A DNA stretch of 64,000 nucleotides from Lytechinus pictus (GCF_037042905.1 NC_087252.1:255501-319500); one strand, 5' to 3'. Numbered from the stretch's first letter, positions 34,093-46,434 are shown. The notes: generated from the letters alone by a model not told the origin. Program-made: numbers and translations.

Positions 34093-34510
34093 GTGTGTGT
34101 GTATAGATATATATATATAGGCATATAAGGGGGTGTGTGTGGGTGAGTTTGTTTGTTTTGTGTGATCGAGCGCCTTTGGAAAGTTGATTCATGATTTTGC
34201 CCCCCAATCTGAAAAATGGATCGACGCCCCTGGTAATGTGGTAATGGAAAGAAAGATGATGATGGTAATGTGGTAATGGAAAGAAAGATGATGATGGTAA
34301 TGTGGTAATGGAAAGGAAGATGATGATGGTAACGTGGTAATAGAAAGAAAGATGATGATGGTAATGGAAAGAAAGATGATGATGGTAATGTGGTAATGGA
34401 AAAAAAAATGATGATGGTAATGTGGTAATGGAAAGAAAGATGATGATGGTAATGTGGTAATAGAAAGAAAGATGATGATGGTAATGTGGTAATGGAAAGG
34501 AAGATGATGG
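33377..34510 (+). repeat. 31-32-bp minisatellite split by a hAT-like element
   Basis: Units of GATGATGATGGTAATGTGG plus TAATGGAAAGAAA occur at 33377-33472 and resume at 34233-34510. The insertion of 33473-34232 separates them. The second block has about nine units, some shortened. Confidence 0.85.
33473..34232. mobile_element. 760-bp hAT-like MITE inside the minisatellite
   Basis: Ends CAGAGGTGTCGATCC and GGATCGACGCCCCTG form an inverted repeat. GTAATGTG is repeated on both sides (33465-33472, 34233-34240), although the host minisatellite also contains that word. The interior has GCTCGCGCTTCGCGCTCGC-type cores near 33753 and 33974 and a degenerate one near 33863, plus a TA/TG microsatellite at 34029-34104. 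No transposase. Confidence 0.75.
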
Positions 34511-34987
34511 TAGTGAAAAAGAAGAGAGGGAGAAGACAAATGATTATGAAGAAGAAAGGAGCTGATAAAAGGTCTATCAGTATTTCACGTCTCCCTAGCT
34601 TGCAGGACCAAGGATGACAGTTTTCTGAAAGAAACTACTTTTTCCTGTGTCGAGATAATTATACTTTATGAGTAGATGTGACGTGTGCTTTGGTCCTTAT
34701 GACGCGGGGAGAGGGGACGTTAATGGACCCCCTAGTCATGAACACCATGCTGGACTCATAACAGTAGCAGAAATGGGCCAAAAATTTGGCTTAGAAGCGA
34801 TGTATAATGGGTAAAATTTATAAAAAGCTGCAAGCGAGCAAAAAAAAATACCTCTAATATAATTTTGTGACAGAAAAATCACATTTCATTCCTTTTCCTT
34901 ATTTTTATATATTTTTTTTCTTGGTTGTGATTTTCTTGGGGTCCATTACCCCAATCTCTAGTGCCCATTTTAAACATGTAGGTCTAC

Positions 34988-35930
34988 TATCAGGGGCGGA
35001 TCCAGCTTCCGCCAATAGGGAGGGGGCGAACATTTGTTTCTCCCATATTTTCCCTGATCAGCCGCTCAAAATTGATTTTTGTTTGTATCTTTGAATGGGT
35101 AGTCACCATATATAGCTTTATTATTTTAAAACAACATAAATATATATATAATCTCATAACCCTATTTAAATAGGGCGAGCGCGAGCTATTTTTTTTTTAT
35201 TTCATGTATTTTGTTATAAAAATTTAACATTCTGGGCAATGTTTGTGATCTTCAACAGTAAGATGCGTATGTAACTAAATAATTACTGCGAGCAGAAAGT
35301 TCTAATATACTACATATTCTAGCCTGATCGTAAAGGGGACTGCAGTTTGCGGCTGTGAAGACAATGCATATTTCAACAATCAAATATTTTTTTGACGTTC
35401 TGACCTAAAAAAATTAAATTCTAAGCACTTTTTTGTAATCATGACCACGATAGGTAGGCCTATATACGATTGATGCGAGCGCGAAATGCGAGCGAAAAAA
35501 TAAGAGTAAGACCTAAAAAAAATATTCATGCTGTGTAAATCATGAAAACTGGGCAATTGGAAGGAAATTTTTGATGTTCTTACCTGAAACTTGACAATTT
35601 AAGCACATTTTAAATAAAGAACAATTAAGCTGCGTATCTCAATTGACATGCGTGAGCGTGCTTTAGATTTAGACATATAGGCTATAAATACTGATAATTC
35701 TAAATCATGAAAATCAATTATGCGAAAATGCGAAGCGCGAGCTAAAATATTTGATATTCCGATCTGAAAAAGGGTAAATTTAAGCACTATTTCAAGCGCT
35801 AGCTGCATGTGTACGAAATTGTGAAGTGGATATGGACTCCACTTAATAAATGATGCGAAGCGTAAGCTGATATTTTTATCAATATTTTGACCGAGGACCG
35901 GCGCGGCGGCATTTTGAGAACATTCGTCAT
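34988..35930. mobile_element. hAT-like fragment with reverse-oriented GC cores
   Basis: Starts CAGGGGCGGATCCAGC, a terminus like that of the 33473 element. Reverse-complement forms of the GC core (GCGAGCGCGAGC, GCGAAGCGCGAGC) occur near 35173, 35475, 35730 and 35857. No coding capacity. Confidence 0.55.
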
Positions 35931-35932
35931 CA

Positions 35933-36120
35933 GCATAGGCGGATCTAGTGGGGAGGGGGGCCCGAGGGGCCCGGCCCCCCCCCCCCTATTGGCGGAGCAA
36001 AAAAAAAGAATGGGAAAGAAAGAAAAAAAAAAAAAAAAGGGAAGAGAGAGGAGAAAAAAGGGGGAACATAAGAGAAAGAACACGAGTGAATATAATAAGA
36101 TGAGGGGAAGACTTGGAAAA
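35933..36120 (+). repeat. start of a further CGGATC-type element with G/C and A/G runs
   Basis: CATAGGCGGATCTAGTGGGG is followed by GGGCCCGAGGGGCCCGG, long C runs and a purine-rich tract to 36120. The terminus resembles 34988, in the same orientation. Confidence 0.5.
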
Positions 36121-36149
36121 TAATTTTTAAAAATCTTTCATGTCACTAT

Positions 36150-37945
36150 ACAAAATTTTCGCTTGCGCTTCGCGCTCGCATTGCCTTTTAGGTTATTTAC
36201 ATTATCTTGTCAGTATGCAGTTTAAATATCAAGTTTGGAAGTCAATATACAAAACATATTAAATCTCGAAAATGAAACTTTTTAATTATTTTGTGTGATT
36301 TACAAATTGATTTTTTAAAAGTGCTCTGTAAAAATTTAATTTTTATGGTCTGAATATAAATATTTTCTGCTCGCGCTACGCGTTTGCAAATTTTGATTTT
36401 TCAGGTACCTATTATTTTCGTGTATTCTATAAAGTTGTCAAAATATCCCTTTTCAGGTCTGATTATTAAAACGTACCAGCTAGCGCTGCACGCTCGCATT
36501 TTGATTGGCGAATTATGTATGTCTCAATATTGATTATACAACAAACTACTTAAAATCCCCGTTTCATGACAGTGTAAAAAAAAATTAGGCTCGCAATTTG
36601 CATTAATGGTTAATATTAACTAATGCAATATGCATCCTAGTTATATTTAAAAAAGTGGTTGAAATGTCCAGTTTTCAGGCCATCATATATATCATCAGAT
36701 TTCGCGCCCTCATTAGGCATTAATGAATAGGATATTGATTTAATAATTGAATTGTCCCTTTTGTTTCATCTCGCGCTTAGCAAGGTGAATAGGACACAGT
36801 CTCCATTTTATGTGCCGGTCCTATGTCAAAACTCAAAGTAATAATAATTAAAAATATTAGCTCCTTATAAAGTGCGATCCATATCCACCTCACAATTTTC
36901 CTACAAATTAAAGTGCTTGAAATATAAAGCTGAAATTGACTCATTTTTTTCAGATCGGAATATCAAATAGTTTAAGCTCGCGCTTTGCGCTCGCTCTGAT
37001 TTTCACGATTAAAGATGTATTTAGAATGCCTATATTATATGAAACACGCGCGCGCATGTTTATTCGATACTCAACTTGTTCTCTATTCAAATCATTATCC
37101 AGTTTCAGATCACAATATAAAATTTTTTCTGCTTGCGCTTTGTGCTCACATTATTAATGTAGAAAGATCCCCTATTACTTTCTTTTCATGATTTACAAAA
37201 CATGAATAGATTGTCCCGTTTTTAGGTCTAAATCTCGATTTTTTTTTCGCGCTCGCATCAATTGTTTAGTTATATAGCTATCTTGTTCACGATTATAAAA
37301 ATTGATTAAATTTTTTTATTCTTTAAGTAGAAATGTCAATTTTTTTTTCAACTCGCGCTTCGCGCTCGCATTATTTGATTGTTGAAATATGTAACGTCTT
37401 CATGGCTAAGTGGCAGTCCTTAACAGGTACCTTTTCGATCAGTTCAAAACGCATATGAAAATTTTCTGCTCGTGCTTTGCGCTCGCATTATTAAAGTAAG
37501 GAAGATCCCCAATTACTCATCCTTTTCATGATTTACAAAACATGAATAGAGTGTCTCGTTCAGTAGGTATACTATCTCGAAATTCTCCGCTAGCGCTTCG
37601 CGCTCGCATCAATTGTTTAGTTATATACCTATTCTGTTTAAGTTACAAAAAGTGCTTGGAATGTCCATTCTTTGGGTAAAAATGTCAAAAGATTTCAGCT
37701 CGCGCTTCGCGCTCGCATTATTTGATTGTTAAAATATGTAACGTCTTCATGGCTAACGGCTGGCAGTCTTTAACAGTACCCTTTCCATTAGTTCATTTCT
37801 GCTCGCGCTTCACGTTTGTAGTAATTATTCATTTGCATACACATCTTTTTCAGGATAACAAACATTGCCCAGAATTTTCATATTTTATGAAAAAATGCAT
37901 AAGATTTCCAAAAATCTAGCTCACGCTTCAAGCTCGCATTATATA
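36150..37945 (+). repeat. periodic array with GCTCGCGCTTCGCGCTCGC cores
   Basis: A self-complementary GC core or a variant recurs near 36160, 36370, 36478, 36975, 37131, 37248, 37351, 37468, 37589, 37698, 37801 and 37918. In the last 800 bp spacing averages about 112 bp. The AT-rich spacers repeat at a longer period of about 345 bp: GATCCCCTATTAC/GATCCCCAATTAC, GTTTAGTTATATA, and TATGTAACGTCTTCATGGCT. That makes three-monomer higher-order units. Confidence 0.8.
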
Positions 37946-40900
37946 AATAAGGATTATGATCATATGCTATATTTATGTTGCTTAATAAGAATAAAGCTAA
38001 AACGTGGCTATTGGGACTACCCCTTCAAAGGAAGGCTGAGGAAGCAAGTGTTTGGGGGAAATCCCAGTGATTGAGCGACTATGACCGCTACTTAGTATTT
38101 GAATTATTTTCTCTGTTCGTGTATTTGTCCTATTTCCTTGAATAGACATACACTACACAATCCGTTGAGATCTCATTGTCAAAGAAATTATAATGGCATT
38201 TGATATAAACATTAACCTATGAAAACTGAACGATCAAACTAACGAATAGTATATAATTATAGTGAAACTTGCGAATTGCAGTGAGATGCCCCCGGCCCTT
38301 GCGGGGGGGGGGGGGGACTTAGAATAAAATTAATGTATGATACTATGCCGCAGTCGAGACCCCCATTCTGAATGTTAGTTTCCGTTCCAGAGCATTACCA
38401 ATTTAGAAAGCCTTAGAAATTGCATTTTTTCTTCAGTTTTTAGTCCGGATGCCCTACTTTGTTTCTTGTGCCCGCCCGTCTTGAATTACTCGGCACAGTG
38501 GCAAATTGCCCATTGGCTGCGTTCAGTGTCGGAGACCGCTGATTGATTTATCGGTTAATGCTACTTCAAATAATTTCATTTCGTCCTTATTTTGCTTCAG
38601 TTTACTTTTTGTTAAATATATATATTTTGCATATCCTTGTTGATATAAAATGAAGATTTGTATTTTTTTTTTATTTATCTGGAGTTTATGTAATCCATTT
38701 GAATGAAATCCTTAATAAAAACATGTTGAAAAAAAGTGTGTGTGTGTGTGGGGGGGGGGGGTGTCTATAACTGTGTGTGTACGTGGCAGAAATCCTGTGA
38801 AAATCAACGGTTCCAGAAACCCAATTTTCGGTCAGCATTGTCAGTTCAAGAGTGTATTGCAAGTTTAACCATGCACCGTCGATCCTACAGCAGTTCCGGG
38901 GACCCCTAAGAAGACCAAGGTTTAGTTTCATCAGAGCTCCCTATTTTCAATTTTGGCGTGGCACATGACATAGGTATCGTGTTATAATTCGATTACCCCC
39001 CCCCCCTTTTCCCGAGGGTGAATGAATGATCAAAATCGAAATTCTAATTTTTTTTTCAAATCTCCCTTCAAGAATAAAAGCAAATGTCAATTCGAAATCG
39101 TTATGGTGATATCGGCTACGACTTGAAACCGATTCAGACTTCACTCCGACCACAAGGCTTGAAGCAAAGCAGAATCATGATTTTAGTATTCCTGATGGCA
39201 ATTAGCCGAACAAATAAAATTATTTCACTTCTGGGAACTTTCAGATTTAATTAAAGAGTGCGATTTGTTCTAAAATCGCGTCTGTATAGTGTGCGCTGGG
39301 ATTTACATTACCGTGCACATATTGATCATTGGAATCTCAGAATGGCTGCAAAATACTGCTTCATTCGAGAGAGAAGTCGAATGATGTCTGTGTGTGCCAT
39401 GATCTGTTTGAAGATCCCCGATACTTAGCGTAACCTTGCAACTATTGATGGCACTGTTTTTATGAAGAACGTTAACTTCTTGATAGTTGCAGGACATGGA
39501 ACGTTCCATGCTGCAAAGGAGGAAATTCCCACAGTGTATATTAATATGCAAGTAAATAGTATTCATAATCTTTGAAAGTTTCCAGACTTCGGAAATGTGT
39601 CATCCATGACGAGAATGTTTTTTAGTTAAACAATAGTAGTTTGTGTATATTTTGTTTTTCGATTTTTATCCATAGTGGATACGGGAGTGGATGGTGGTAC
39701 TGTATAGTATTTCTAATTTCATCAACATCGTCATATTTTTCTTTTAGACATATCTCGTCAAATAAAACTATACTTTACGATCAATGGAAGTTAAAAACAA
39801 AGGGCTGAAATAGTTAATTGGTCAAAATGGAAACCAGTTTGAAGGTAAAGTCATCAGCTGATCGAGGTATTCCACGTAAATTCTTTATTTTCTAAATGAA
39901 CATATAGAGTATAGAGTATCTGTTGTAAATATAACTCTCTTTATAGTAATCCGGGGGTACGCTCACCTTAAAGAGCCCCCTCCCCCAGCTAAAATGGACA
40001 AATAATCAAAGTCATTACCATGATTGTATTTGCAAAGAATGTCTTCAAATCTCATCCTTTCATCATGTTCATATATTTACTAGATTGGTTATGTTGCATG
40101 TGGTGTATCATGAGTCCTTCTATTTTACCTATACTATACATACTATAGGCATATTGTGAATTGTGATGTATGCACGCATTCCCTAAAACTATGCAAACAT
40201 TGATCAGTTTGTCAGCTTGCAATAATTGACAAAAATATTTCTTTTAATTCGGTTCGCAATCGATAGGCCTAAAGAATGCCATATTCTACAACTCAGTCAA
40301 TGTTTTTAACCCCCCCCCCTCCTCGCTGCCAAGAAAAATGCTAGATTTATAAGGGTCAAAATTATGCTTAAACGTTTAACGCTTGATATACAACCTTGCA
40401 ACTTATGATTATTTATTGATTCATCTTCCCTTCTCTTTTTTTTTCATAGTCTTACACACCTTTTTCATAAAATTCGCTCCGACACGACATTATGCGTTGG
40501 CCAGTCAACGCACAATTAAGGTTGTACTGCCGACATTAAAGAATGGTTGTTATATTTAAGTTTTTATTGAAACAAATCAAACCAACTTGCAAAAACTATA
40601 AATTTTACAATTATTGATTGAGATGATCAGTAGCGTGCAACACCTCCGACTCCAGCGCGGGCTCACAGCATCCAAGCTTGCGGCTTTGGGACATTTTAGC
40701 ATCGTTTGGCAGACACTTTTTACGTTAAGAATCTATTGAAAATGCCCGTCAAATCACAGTTGGCAGATTAGAGGTCACTGTCGAAAGTTGGTGGACCGGC
40801 GGGACAGCACATCGTCTTCAGATTCGGACCGGAAAAAATGCAAATATATCGTTTAATTAAACAGAGTCCAGGACGACACTACTGTTTTGATTGACCGATT

Positions 40901-41042
40901 TTTGACAAAGGCTACTAATTTGCAACTGATTAAGGGTTTTTGACAATAGATTTTCTGCGTTATAGAAAGCATCTGCGATTGATTGCTAAAATGCCCTCAT
41001 ATACACAGCTGAGTGTAAAATTAAACTGGTTCATTTGTATTA
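37946..41042. other. intergenic DNA between the array and the sulfotransferase
   Basis: No gene recognised. Simple tracts: (TG)n with a G run at 38738-38762 and a C run near 38996. Possible 3' processing signals for the minus-strand sulfotransferase are ATTAAA (complement of about 40853-40858) and AATAAA (complement of about 40563-40568). No splice-bounded conserved frame is visible. Confidence 0.45.
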
Positions 41043-41431
41043 TCATAAATGTAAATCAGTGGGATATGATATTACTGATGTTGGTGGCTTCTGTAAGTCC
41101 CACATGTCGATTAAATCGAGATAACTTTTTACATATCCATCAATCATAGTCCTCTCTTCTTGTGTAAATGGGTCCAGACTCGTATTTGAAGTTTGTCTGT
41201 GAAACTTTCCCTCCGCATTGGCTATTGTACACGCAAGACGTTCTTCATCGATCGATACATTAAGGTAGTCTAGGATTCGTCGCATCTCGTCCGCTATGTG
41301 GAGTTTGAGTTGTTCGTAATAAACGATTATCATTGACTTGCAAACATTCCTTGGGGAATGACAGCTTGAGATAAGATGTTCAGGAAGACCAATCCAACTC
41401 CGGGAAAATCTCCTCACATATCTATGCCATT
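41043..41431 (-). CDS. WSCD-like sulfotransferase, exon 4 (C-terminal)
   Basis: Final exon of the gene that starts at 44363. Acceptor TTTCTTTTATGTAG, phase 1. It encodes residues 181-309: EWHRYVRRFSRSWIGLPEHL, then IIVYYEQLKLHIADEMRRIL, the conserved YExLK block of WSCD-type sulfotransferases, then DPFTQEERTMIDGYV near the C-terminus. The stop codon is at 41043-41045. The four exons sum to 930 nt (309 residues plus stop) without a frame break. The order of motifs and the total length match Drosophila CG9164-type proteins as I remember them. Confidence 0.9.
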
Positions 41432-41914
41432 CTACATAAAAGAAAATAACAGTGAATGGAAATTATTGAATCGAAACATAATTAAGACCCATCTTAAGCA
41501 CAATATGTGCATGTGGACCTATAGCTATCATTAGGTAGTTTTCCCATTTACGACGGGTTTAATTTTCAGTAAATCACCGCTTGTCCTCAGGGGATGTGTT
41601 AAGAAAGTTTTAAAAATCATATAAATATTTATTTATTTAATTATTCATTTCAAAATATTTATTCAGGATAAAAACATGTATCAGCACAATGGCTGTTTTA
41701 CATCATGGTCCTGAAGGACAAAATATAATCAGTAAAATAAATTCAATATTCATAATATTCTAGCAACAAAGCGAATATAATCACGAATAATCACGAATAC
41801 TTTCACAGTGAATTTGAAAATGAAGATCTTGCTCTGTCTATGCGCAATTAGAAATGTGAAAAGTCTTAGCATGCTTGACATAGCGTGATGTAGAATGTGC
41901 ATAGATCATGTGAG

Positions 41915-42200
41915 TAGAATAGCACATCAATGAATTTCATGAGTATATTTGTTGCATTTCTACTCCAATGTAGTAACTTTTTGCACTTTGCCTACTGATG
42001 TGTACCTATGGACGCATTGCTTTTTAGTGGATCGATCCAATGAAAAGCACTTGAATAATCGTAGCTGCTATTGTTTCAAAATGCACAAACTCCTGCAAAA
42101 AAAATCAAGAATCTCATTGGATATTAATCCACTACGCCATCTGAGTTTAAATGACTTTCTTATATGCGCAGAATGGAACCACAAACTCAAGTGGATAGTA
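41915..42200 (+). repeat. dispersed repeat, copy 2 of a pair (sulfotransferase intron 3)
   Basis: Matches 27432-27755 in phrase order: TAGCACATCAATGAA, TATTTGTTGCATTTCTAC and ATGCGCAGAATGGAACCAC. Non-coding. Confidence 0.6.
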
Positions 42201-42329
42201 TGTTGAATTAACAGAGAGTGACACCCAGAAACAAAGACTCATGTACACATAGGCCTATAGCTATATACTGGTGATGTAACTTATAATCCTTATAACGTCT
42301 ATATCTTGGATAATCTATGAAAAAAATAC

Positions 42330-42533
42330 CTTCAGTTTGGAACTTGTAAATAGGGGCATGGCCCGTCTTGCCAGCTTTTCTTCTGTTAAATTCTGATACC
42401 AATGCCCGGTAAGGATTGCGTACAAGTAGAATGGCACCAACCATGTGTGACGTCATGTTACCCCGGGCCATGTTATGTGTTTTCACTGTAAGAGTCGTTC
42501 CAATAAGGTGATCTTCCTTTTCACCTATAAAAC
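42330..42533 (-). CDS. WSCD-like sulfotransferase, exon 3 (PAPS 3'-phosphate site)
   Basis: Acceptor CTATCCCACAACAG, donor GTATTT, phase 1 on both sides. It encodes residues 113-180: GEKEDHLIGTTLTVKTHNM, then GAILLVRNPYRALVSEFNRR, the sulfotransferase 3'-phosphate-binding segment with Arg151 and Ser159 in expected places, then GKTGHAPIYKFQTEG. This segment, with the exon 2 loop, binds the sulfate donor PAPS in the family. The 204-nt exon is a multiple of three. Confidence 0.9.
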
Positions 42534-43439
42534 CTGTTGTGGGATAGAATTCGTGAAAAGATTGTTCACAACTTACGGAATAGAATAGACAGTTTCGAAA
42601 CCCAGATCAAGCCACATGGTTGATATGCATCTGCGCTCAAGATCGAGGGAGTCCAACTTAAAAAAAATTGTTCTCAGAGGGAAAAGAAAAATGTAGAGAG
42701 GTGAAAGTTTGAACAATATCGGACAAACACGATTCAAATTTCTTTTATTGGTCAATGTATGCATACAATTAAAGATATTTGGTTTTCAATGGCTTTAACA
42801 ATAGGGGTAAGTAAACACAAAGATGGAAATACAGTATATCATGACAATATTGAAAAACTGTACATAAATAAACAAAATAATAACTTTCTGCAATTTTCCT
42901 TTAATACCCTTAAATAAACATAATGCATGTGTATGATGATAAAAGCTATAACACCCCCACCCCACCTCAATCCTACTATACATGGAATATAGTCATCATT
43001 AAATTTCGAAAACAATAAAACGAAAGAAATGGTAGATACATGTAAGAACATTAAGAAAGAAATAAAGAAAGTATGGGGACTTCTGCAAACTGGCCGCATT
43101 GTTCATGTCATATTAAGGGAATTAAGGACCACTATCTTCCAGTATATATATTGTATAAAAATGCGATTTATTGTCATTATTAATATCATGTTTTTAATTT
43201 GCCGATTTTAAGGAAAAATGTCGGGATAATGTAAGATTTTGTTTAAAAAAGTGTTCAATGTGAAATACATTCCCCCCCCCCTGTTATTCTATAGGGGAAC
43301 TGGCAGCCAGCCGGTCATCACCCAACAGTAAGAAGGATGGATCCATATTTCATAAGAGCGGGTTTTACTATGAAAAAAAGTCAACAAGTTTGACAATCAT
43401 ACAATAGAGTTTTCATATAAAAAACGGGATGAGCTTAGG

Positions 43440-43650
43440 AAGATGGGATGGGGGGGGGGGGGCACTTCCATTGACGAGTGGATACCATGCGCGACCATGG
43501 GGTCTCGAAAAGCACCGTAATCAAGTATTTTCCATATTCTGAAATACACCCCTTAACAAGTATTGGCGTGTGAAACCCTATACCCTTAACAAGTGTTGAA
43601 AACAAAACGATACCCTTGGCAAGTATTCCCTGAATTGAACCCCTGCCCCT
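43440..43650. repeat. short dispersed repeat with ACCCTTAACAAGT phrases
   Basis: CACCCCTTAACAAGTATTGG, ACCCTTAACAAGTGTTG and ACCCTTGGCAAGTATTC are spaced about 45 bp apart, next to a G run at 43451-43462. It lies in the sulfotransferase intron just downstream of the exon 2 donor. Confidence 0.6.
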
Positions 43651-43675
43651 CGGATAAGAGGCATGCCATGAGTAC

Positions 43676-43849
43676 CTTGGTTGATGAGTGTCCTGCTATG
43701 ATAAATGCTTCCTGTTGCAAATCCAGTTGATGTCTCTATGAGATGCCTAACCCATGTATTACCCGATCCTTGATAGCTAGCTAGAGCTATAGTTGGGAAG
43801 GTGTTCTTCGGCATGAGACGTGTGTCGTCACAACTCTCTATGATTGCAC
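43676..43849 (-). CDS. WSCD-like sulfotransferase, exon 2 (PAPS 5'-phosphosulfate loop)
   Basis: Acceptor ATTCTAAATACAG, donor GTACTC, phase 1 both sides. It encodes residues 55-112: GAIIESCDDTRLMPKN, then IALASYQGSGNTWVRHLIE with the 5'-phosphosulfate loop SYQGSGNTW at 79-87, then TSTGFATGSIYHSRTLINQ. Human WSCD proteins have SYPGxGNTW at this place, so Pro to Gln is a mild change. The 174-nt exon is a multiple of three. Confidence 0.92.
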
Positions 43850-44200
43850 CTGTATTTAGAATGAGTACATACGAGAAGAATATAAGGGTTATCAGTGATG
43901 AATTTATGCCAAGGACCGGTGAACAAGCAACGAAAACGTCCCATGACCTATGTCCGAGCCTGACGTATGAGCAGAGTATGGGAGCGAACGGTTCAATTTC
44001 TAGCTAATTATACAAGATGCTGCATTTAAAACCTTAGGCTCTCAAGACAGAAAGTTATACGTGTAGTTCAATTATCACAAAATTTAGATACGCAATAAAT
44101 AATTGTGTGAATTTTCAAAATACTCAAAATAAAACGCTTTTATTGAATATTTTTGTAGATTAAATTAGCTTTTTCATTGTGAACGATGAGGTTGAGTTAC

Positions 44201-44363
44201 CTTTCTGGTTAGATCCTGTGGTATGTTGTATTGTGTTTCCAATCGTATGTGTATCCCTGATATTGGTTTGAAGATCATCCTTAATGATGAAGAAAGTGAA
44301 GATGATTAGTCCAATAAATAACACGAAAAATATTGCACGCTCCTTGCTCCATATGTAATCCAT
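44201..44363 (-). CDS. WSCD-like sulfotransferase, exon 1 (signal anchor)
   Basis: The ATG is at 44361-44363. The exon encodes a short basic cytosolic head (MDYIWSKER), one hydrophobic segment at residues 10-27 (AIFFVLFIGLIIFTFFII) and a Thr/Asn-rich stem to residue 54, ending at a GTAACT donor, phase 1. This is a type II membrane topology as in Golgi sulfotransferases, placing the catalytic part in the lumen. Vertebrate WSCD1/2 have two WSC domains between anchor and catalytic region; there are none here. Physiological substrate unknown; family members transfer sulfate from PAPS to glycans. Confidence 0.88.
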
Positions 44364-44489
44364 TATTAGTCTCTATCTACACAAATCTAGTAGGAATTGA
44401 TCTGCGTTAATTTCCTAAAGAATGCTTGGCCCACATCTTAAAGATTGAACGAAGAAATAAACATATGAATTACGGAAAACGCAGAAGAT

Positions 44490-44496
44490 CTATATA
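44490..44496 (-). promoter_or_regulatory. possible TATA-like box of the sulfotransferase
   Basis: TATATAG on the minus strand, about 127 nt upstream of the start codon. In AT-rich DNA this may be chance. Confidence 0.2.
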
Positions 44497-44730
44497 CACG
44501 TACGCATGCAGCGCTGATGACGAATCTATATTCTCATATACACAGCGAAAAACGTTACTCCATGGACAAAAGGTTTCCTATATACTCGTAAGTAAAAGTT
44601 GGTTGTACAAGAACGAATGTATTGATTATATTGATTATTAAGGGGAGGGGCAAGGTGGAGGTTGAGGGGGGGGGGGGGTAGGGAATGAAAGAAACTTTTC
44701 CCTGAACAATAATAATGCAAATTTAATTAG

Positions 44731-44732
<2 letters not shown>

Positions 44733-44796
<64 letters not shown>
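44733..44796. repeat. (AT)n microsatellite
   Basis: About 30 uninterrupted AT dinucleotides, upstream of the sulfotransferase on its strand. Potential cruciform and length polymorphism. Confidence 0.95.
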
Positions 44797-44798
<2 letters not shown>

Positions 44799-45726
44799 GG
44801 TATTCATTCAAATTCTCCACATATTGCAGTTAGATTGCATGTGGATTATAAAGTTAAAACATCTCTACATTCATTGATTACTTACAAACTAAGTCATTAT
44901 TTTCATACTCGATCTTCAGTTCTGTTATACAGGCTCCGAGACGAATTGTAATTGTTTTCTTGAGAGGGAATAAAAACCATTTTTTTTTTGGTTAACTTAT
45001 AATTTAGGCATATAACGTATCTCTAAAAGACAAGACCTTGAACGTCAATGTTTGATTTTAAGTCTGTTTTTGATGAACAACATTGTTACATCAACAAAAT
45101 TAGATTTCAACACCGAGTTTGAAATCCGCATTCAGGTTCAGTGTCACATCATGTGGGCACTGACGAAGTGTTACTTTAATATAAGCTTTCATTTATGAGA
45201 GCTACGCTCCTCGTAAAATCTACGATTTTGTTTCTACGGTATTTTACTAAGCCATTTGTAATCATTTATTCCTTATGCCGAAGCAGACTATTTCTCTCTC
45301 TCTCTCTCTGTCTATACCCATCATCGAAACCGTATGAATATGGCCTCTTTTCATGCTTTTCCAGGGATGGTTTTTGTACCACCTAAACTGTGATGCAGTC
45401 TGTTATTATCCAGTAAAATTCCAGCGAAGAAAATTTCTTTCAACGTGAGGTTTTTTTGCGACTTCATGCACCAAAGTTTTGTTTTAAAATCTCGATATTC
45501 TGGAAAAGAAACAGTAGAAAAATTTGTATTTATTCAATAAACCGCAAATATGGTAGACCAAAGGCTGAATTACATTTTTTAAGACTCAACTCAATTATAT
45601 CCAATTTGATTTACACATTTGAGGAATCATGTCTGGTACACTAGATACAACTAGAAAGGAGAGCAGGAGAGAAAGTGAAATAAGTATGAAAGAGAGAGGG
45701 TAGAGTGGATGATAGAGATAAATAAC
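44797..45726. other. intergenic DNA
   Basis: No coding signal. A (TC)n tract lies at 45292-45310. Confidence 0.45.
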
Positions 45727-46160
45727 ACACACCCCACCCTCCACACATACACCCTCACAAGGGCCTCCCTCACCCACCCCAGCACACATACTCACCCCCA
45801 CACATACACCCAGCACTGCATACACCCGGCTCACTACACCCTCCCTCCCACATACGAGAAGGCGCACACACACACACCCCAAACATACACCCTCACCCCC
45901 ACACATATCTTCATCCCCGAACATACACCCTCACAAACACTCCCTCACCCCCCACACACACAAGAAAACGCACACACACCCCAAACATACACCCTCACCC
46001 TCACACATATCTTCATCCCCACAAAAAACCCTCACAAACACTCCCTTACCCCCCCCCCCCCACACACAAGAAAACGCACGCATACACCCAGACATACAAC
46101 CTCACAAATCCTACCCCATCTCTCTCACACACACACACATACACGAGACGACGCACACAC
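45727..46160 (+). repeat. CA/CCC-rich low-complexity tract with about 45-110-bp periodicity
   Basis: C and A make up nearly all of the + strand. Phrases such as CATACACCCTCACA and ACACATATCTTCATCCCC recur. Frames on both strands stay open because stop codons are rare in such composition. Not a gene. Confidence 0.85.
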
Positions 46161-46434
46161 ATGCAATTACCCATTCTCATTCCTGGGCCTCATTCTTCTG
46201 CATTCAATTCGGTATCTGTTTATTATCGATTTTGACAAGTTATTTATCATTCATGTTTATGATGTGTCTTTTGTTCAAAAATCGATAAATATCTAAAAAA
46301 ATCATTTCGGTGAATGGAGAAATGATGGTGACTTTTGTTGAACTGATTGCTAAGAAAACACGAGTGCATGTAAGCAAGCAACCAGATGACCGACAGCTTA
46401 AGGTCTGACTCCTCTCCAAGGGACGTGGTAATGA

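Noticed and set aside
33306-34539. Minus-strand His/Ile/Leu/Ser-rich frames (HYHHHLSFHYH type)
   Set aside because: Translation of the 32-bp minisatellite; composition artefact.
35887-36123. Lys/Glu-rich frame ending the purine tract
   Set aside because: Arises from GA-rich low-complexity sequence beside G/C homopolymers.
45709-46296. 195-residue His/Thr/Pro-rich frame
   Set aside because: Lies in a CA/CCC low-complexity tract that is open on both strands; no splice-bounded or conserved sequence.
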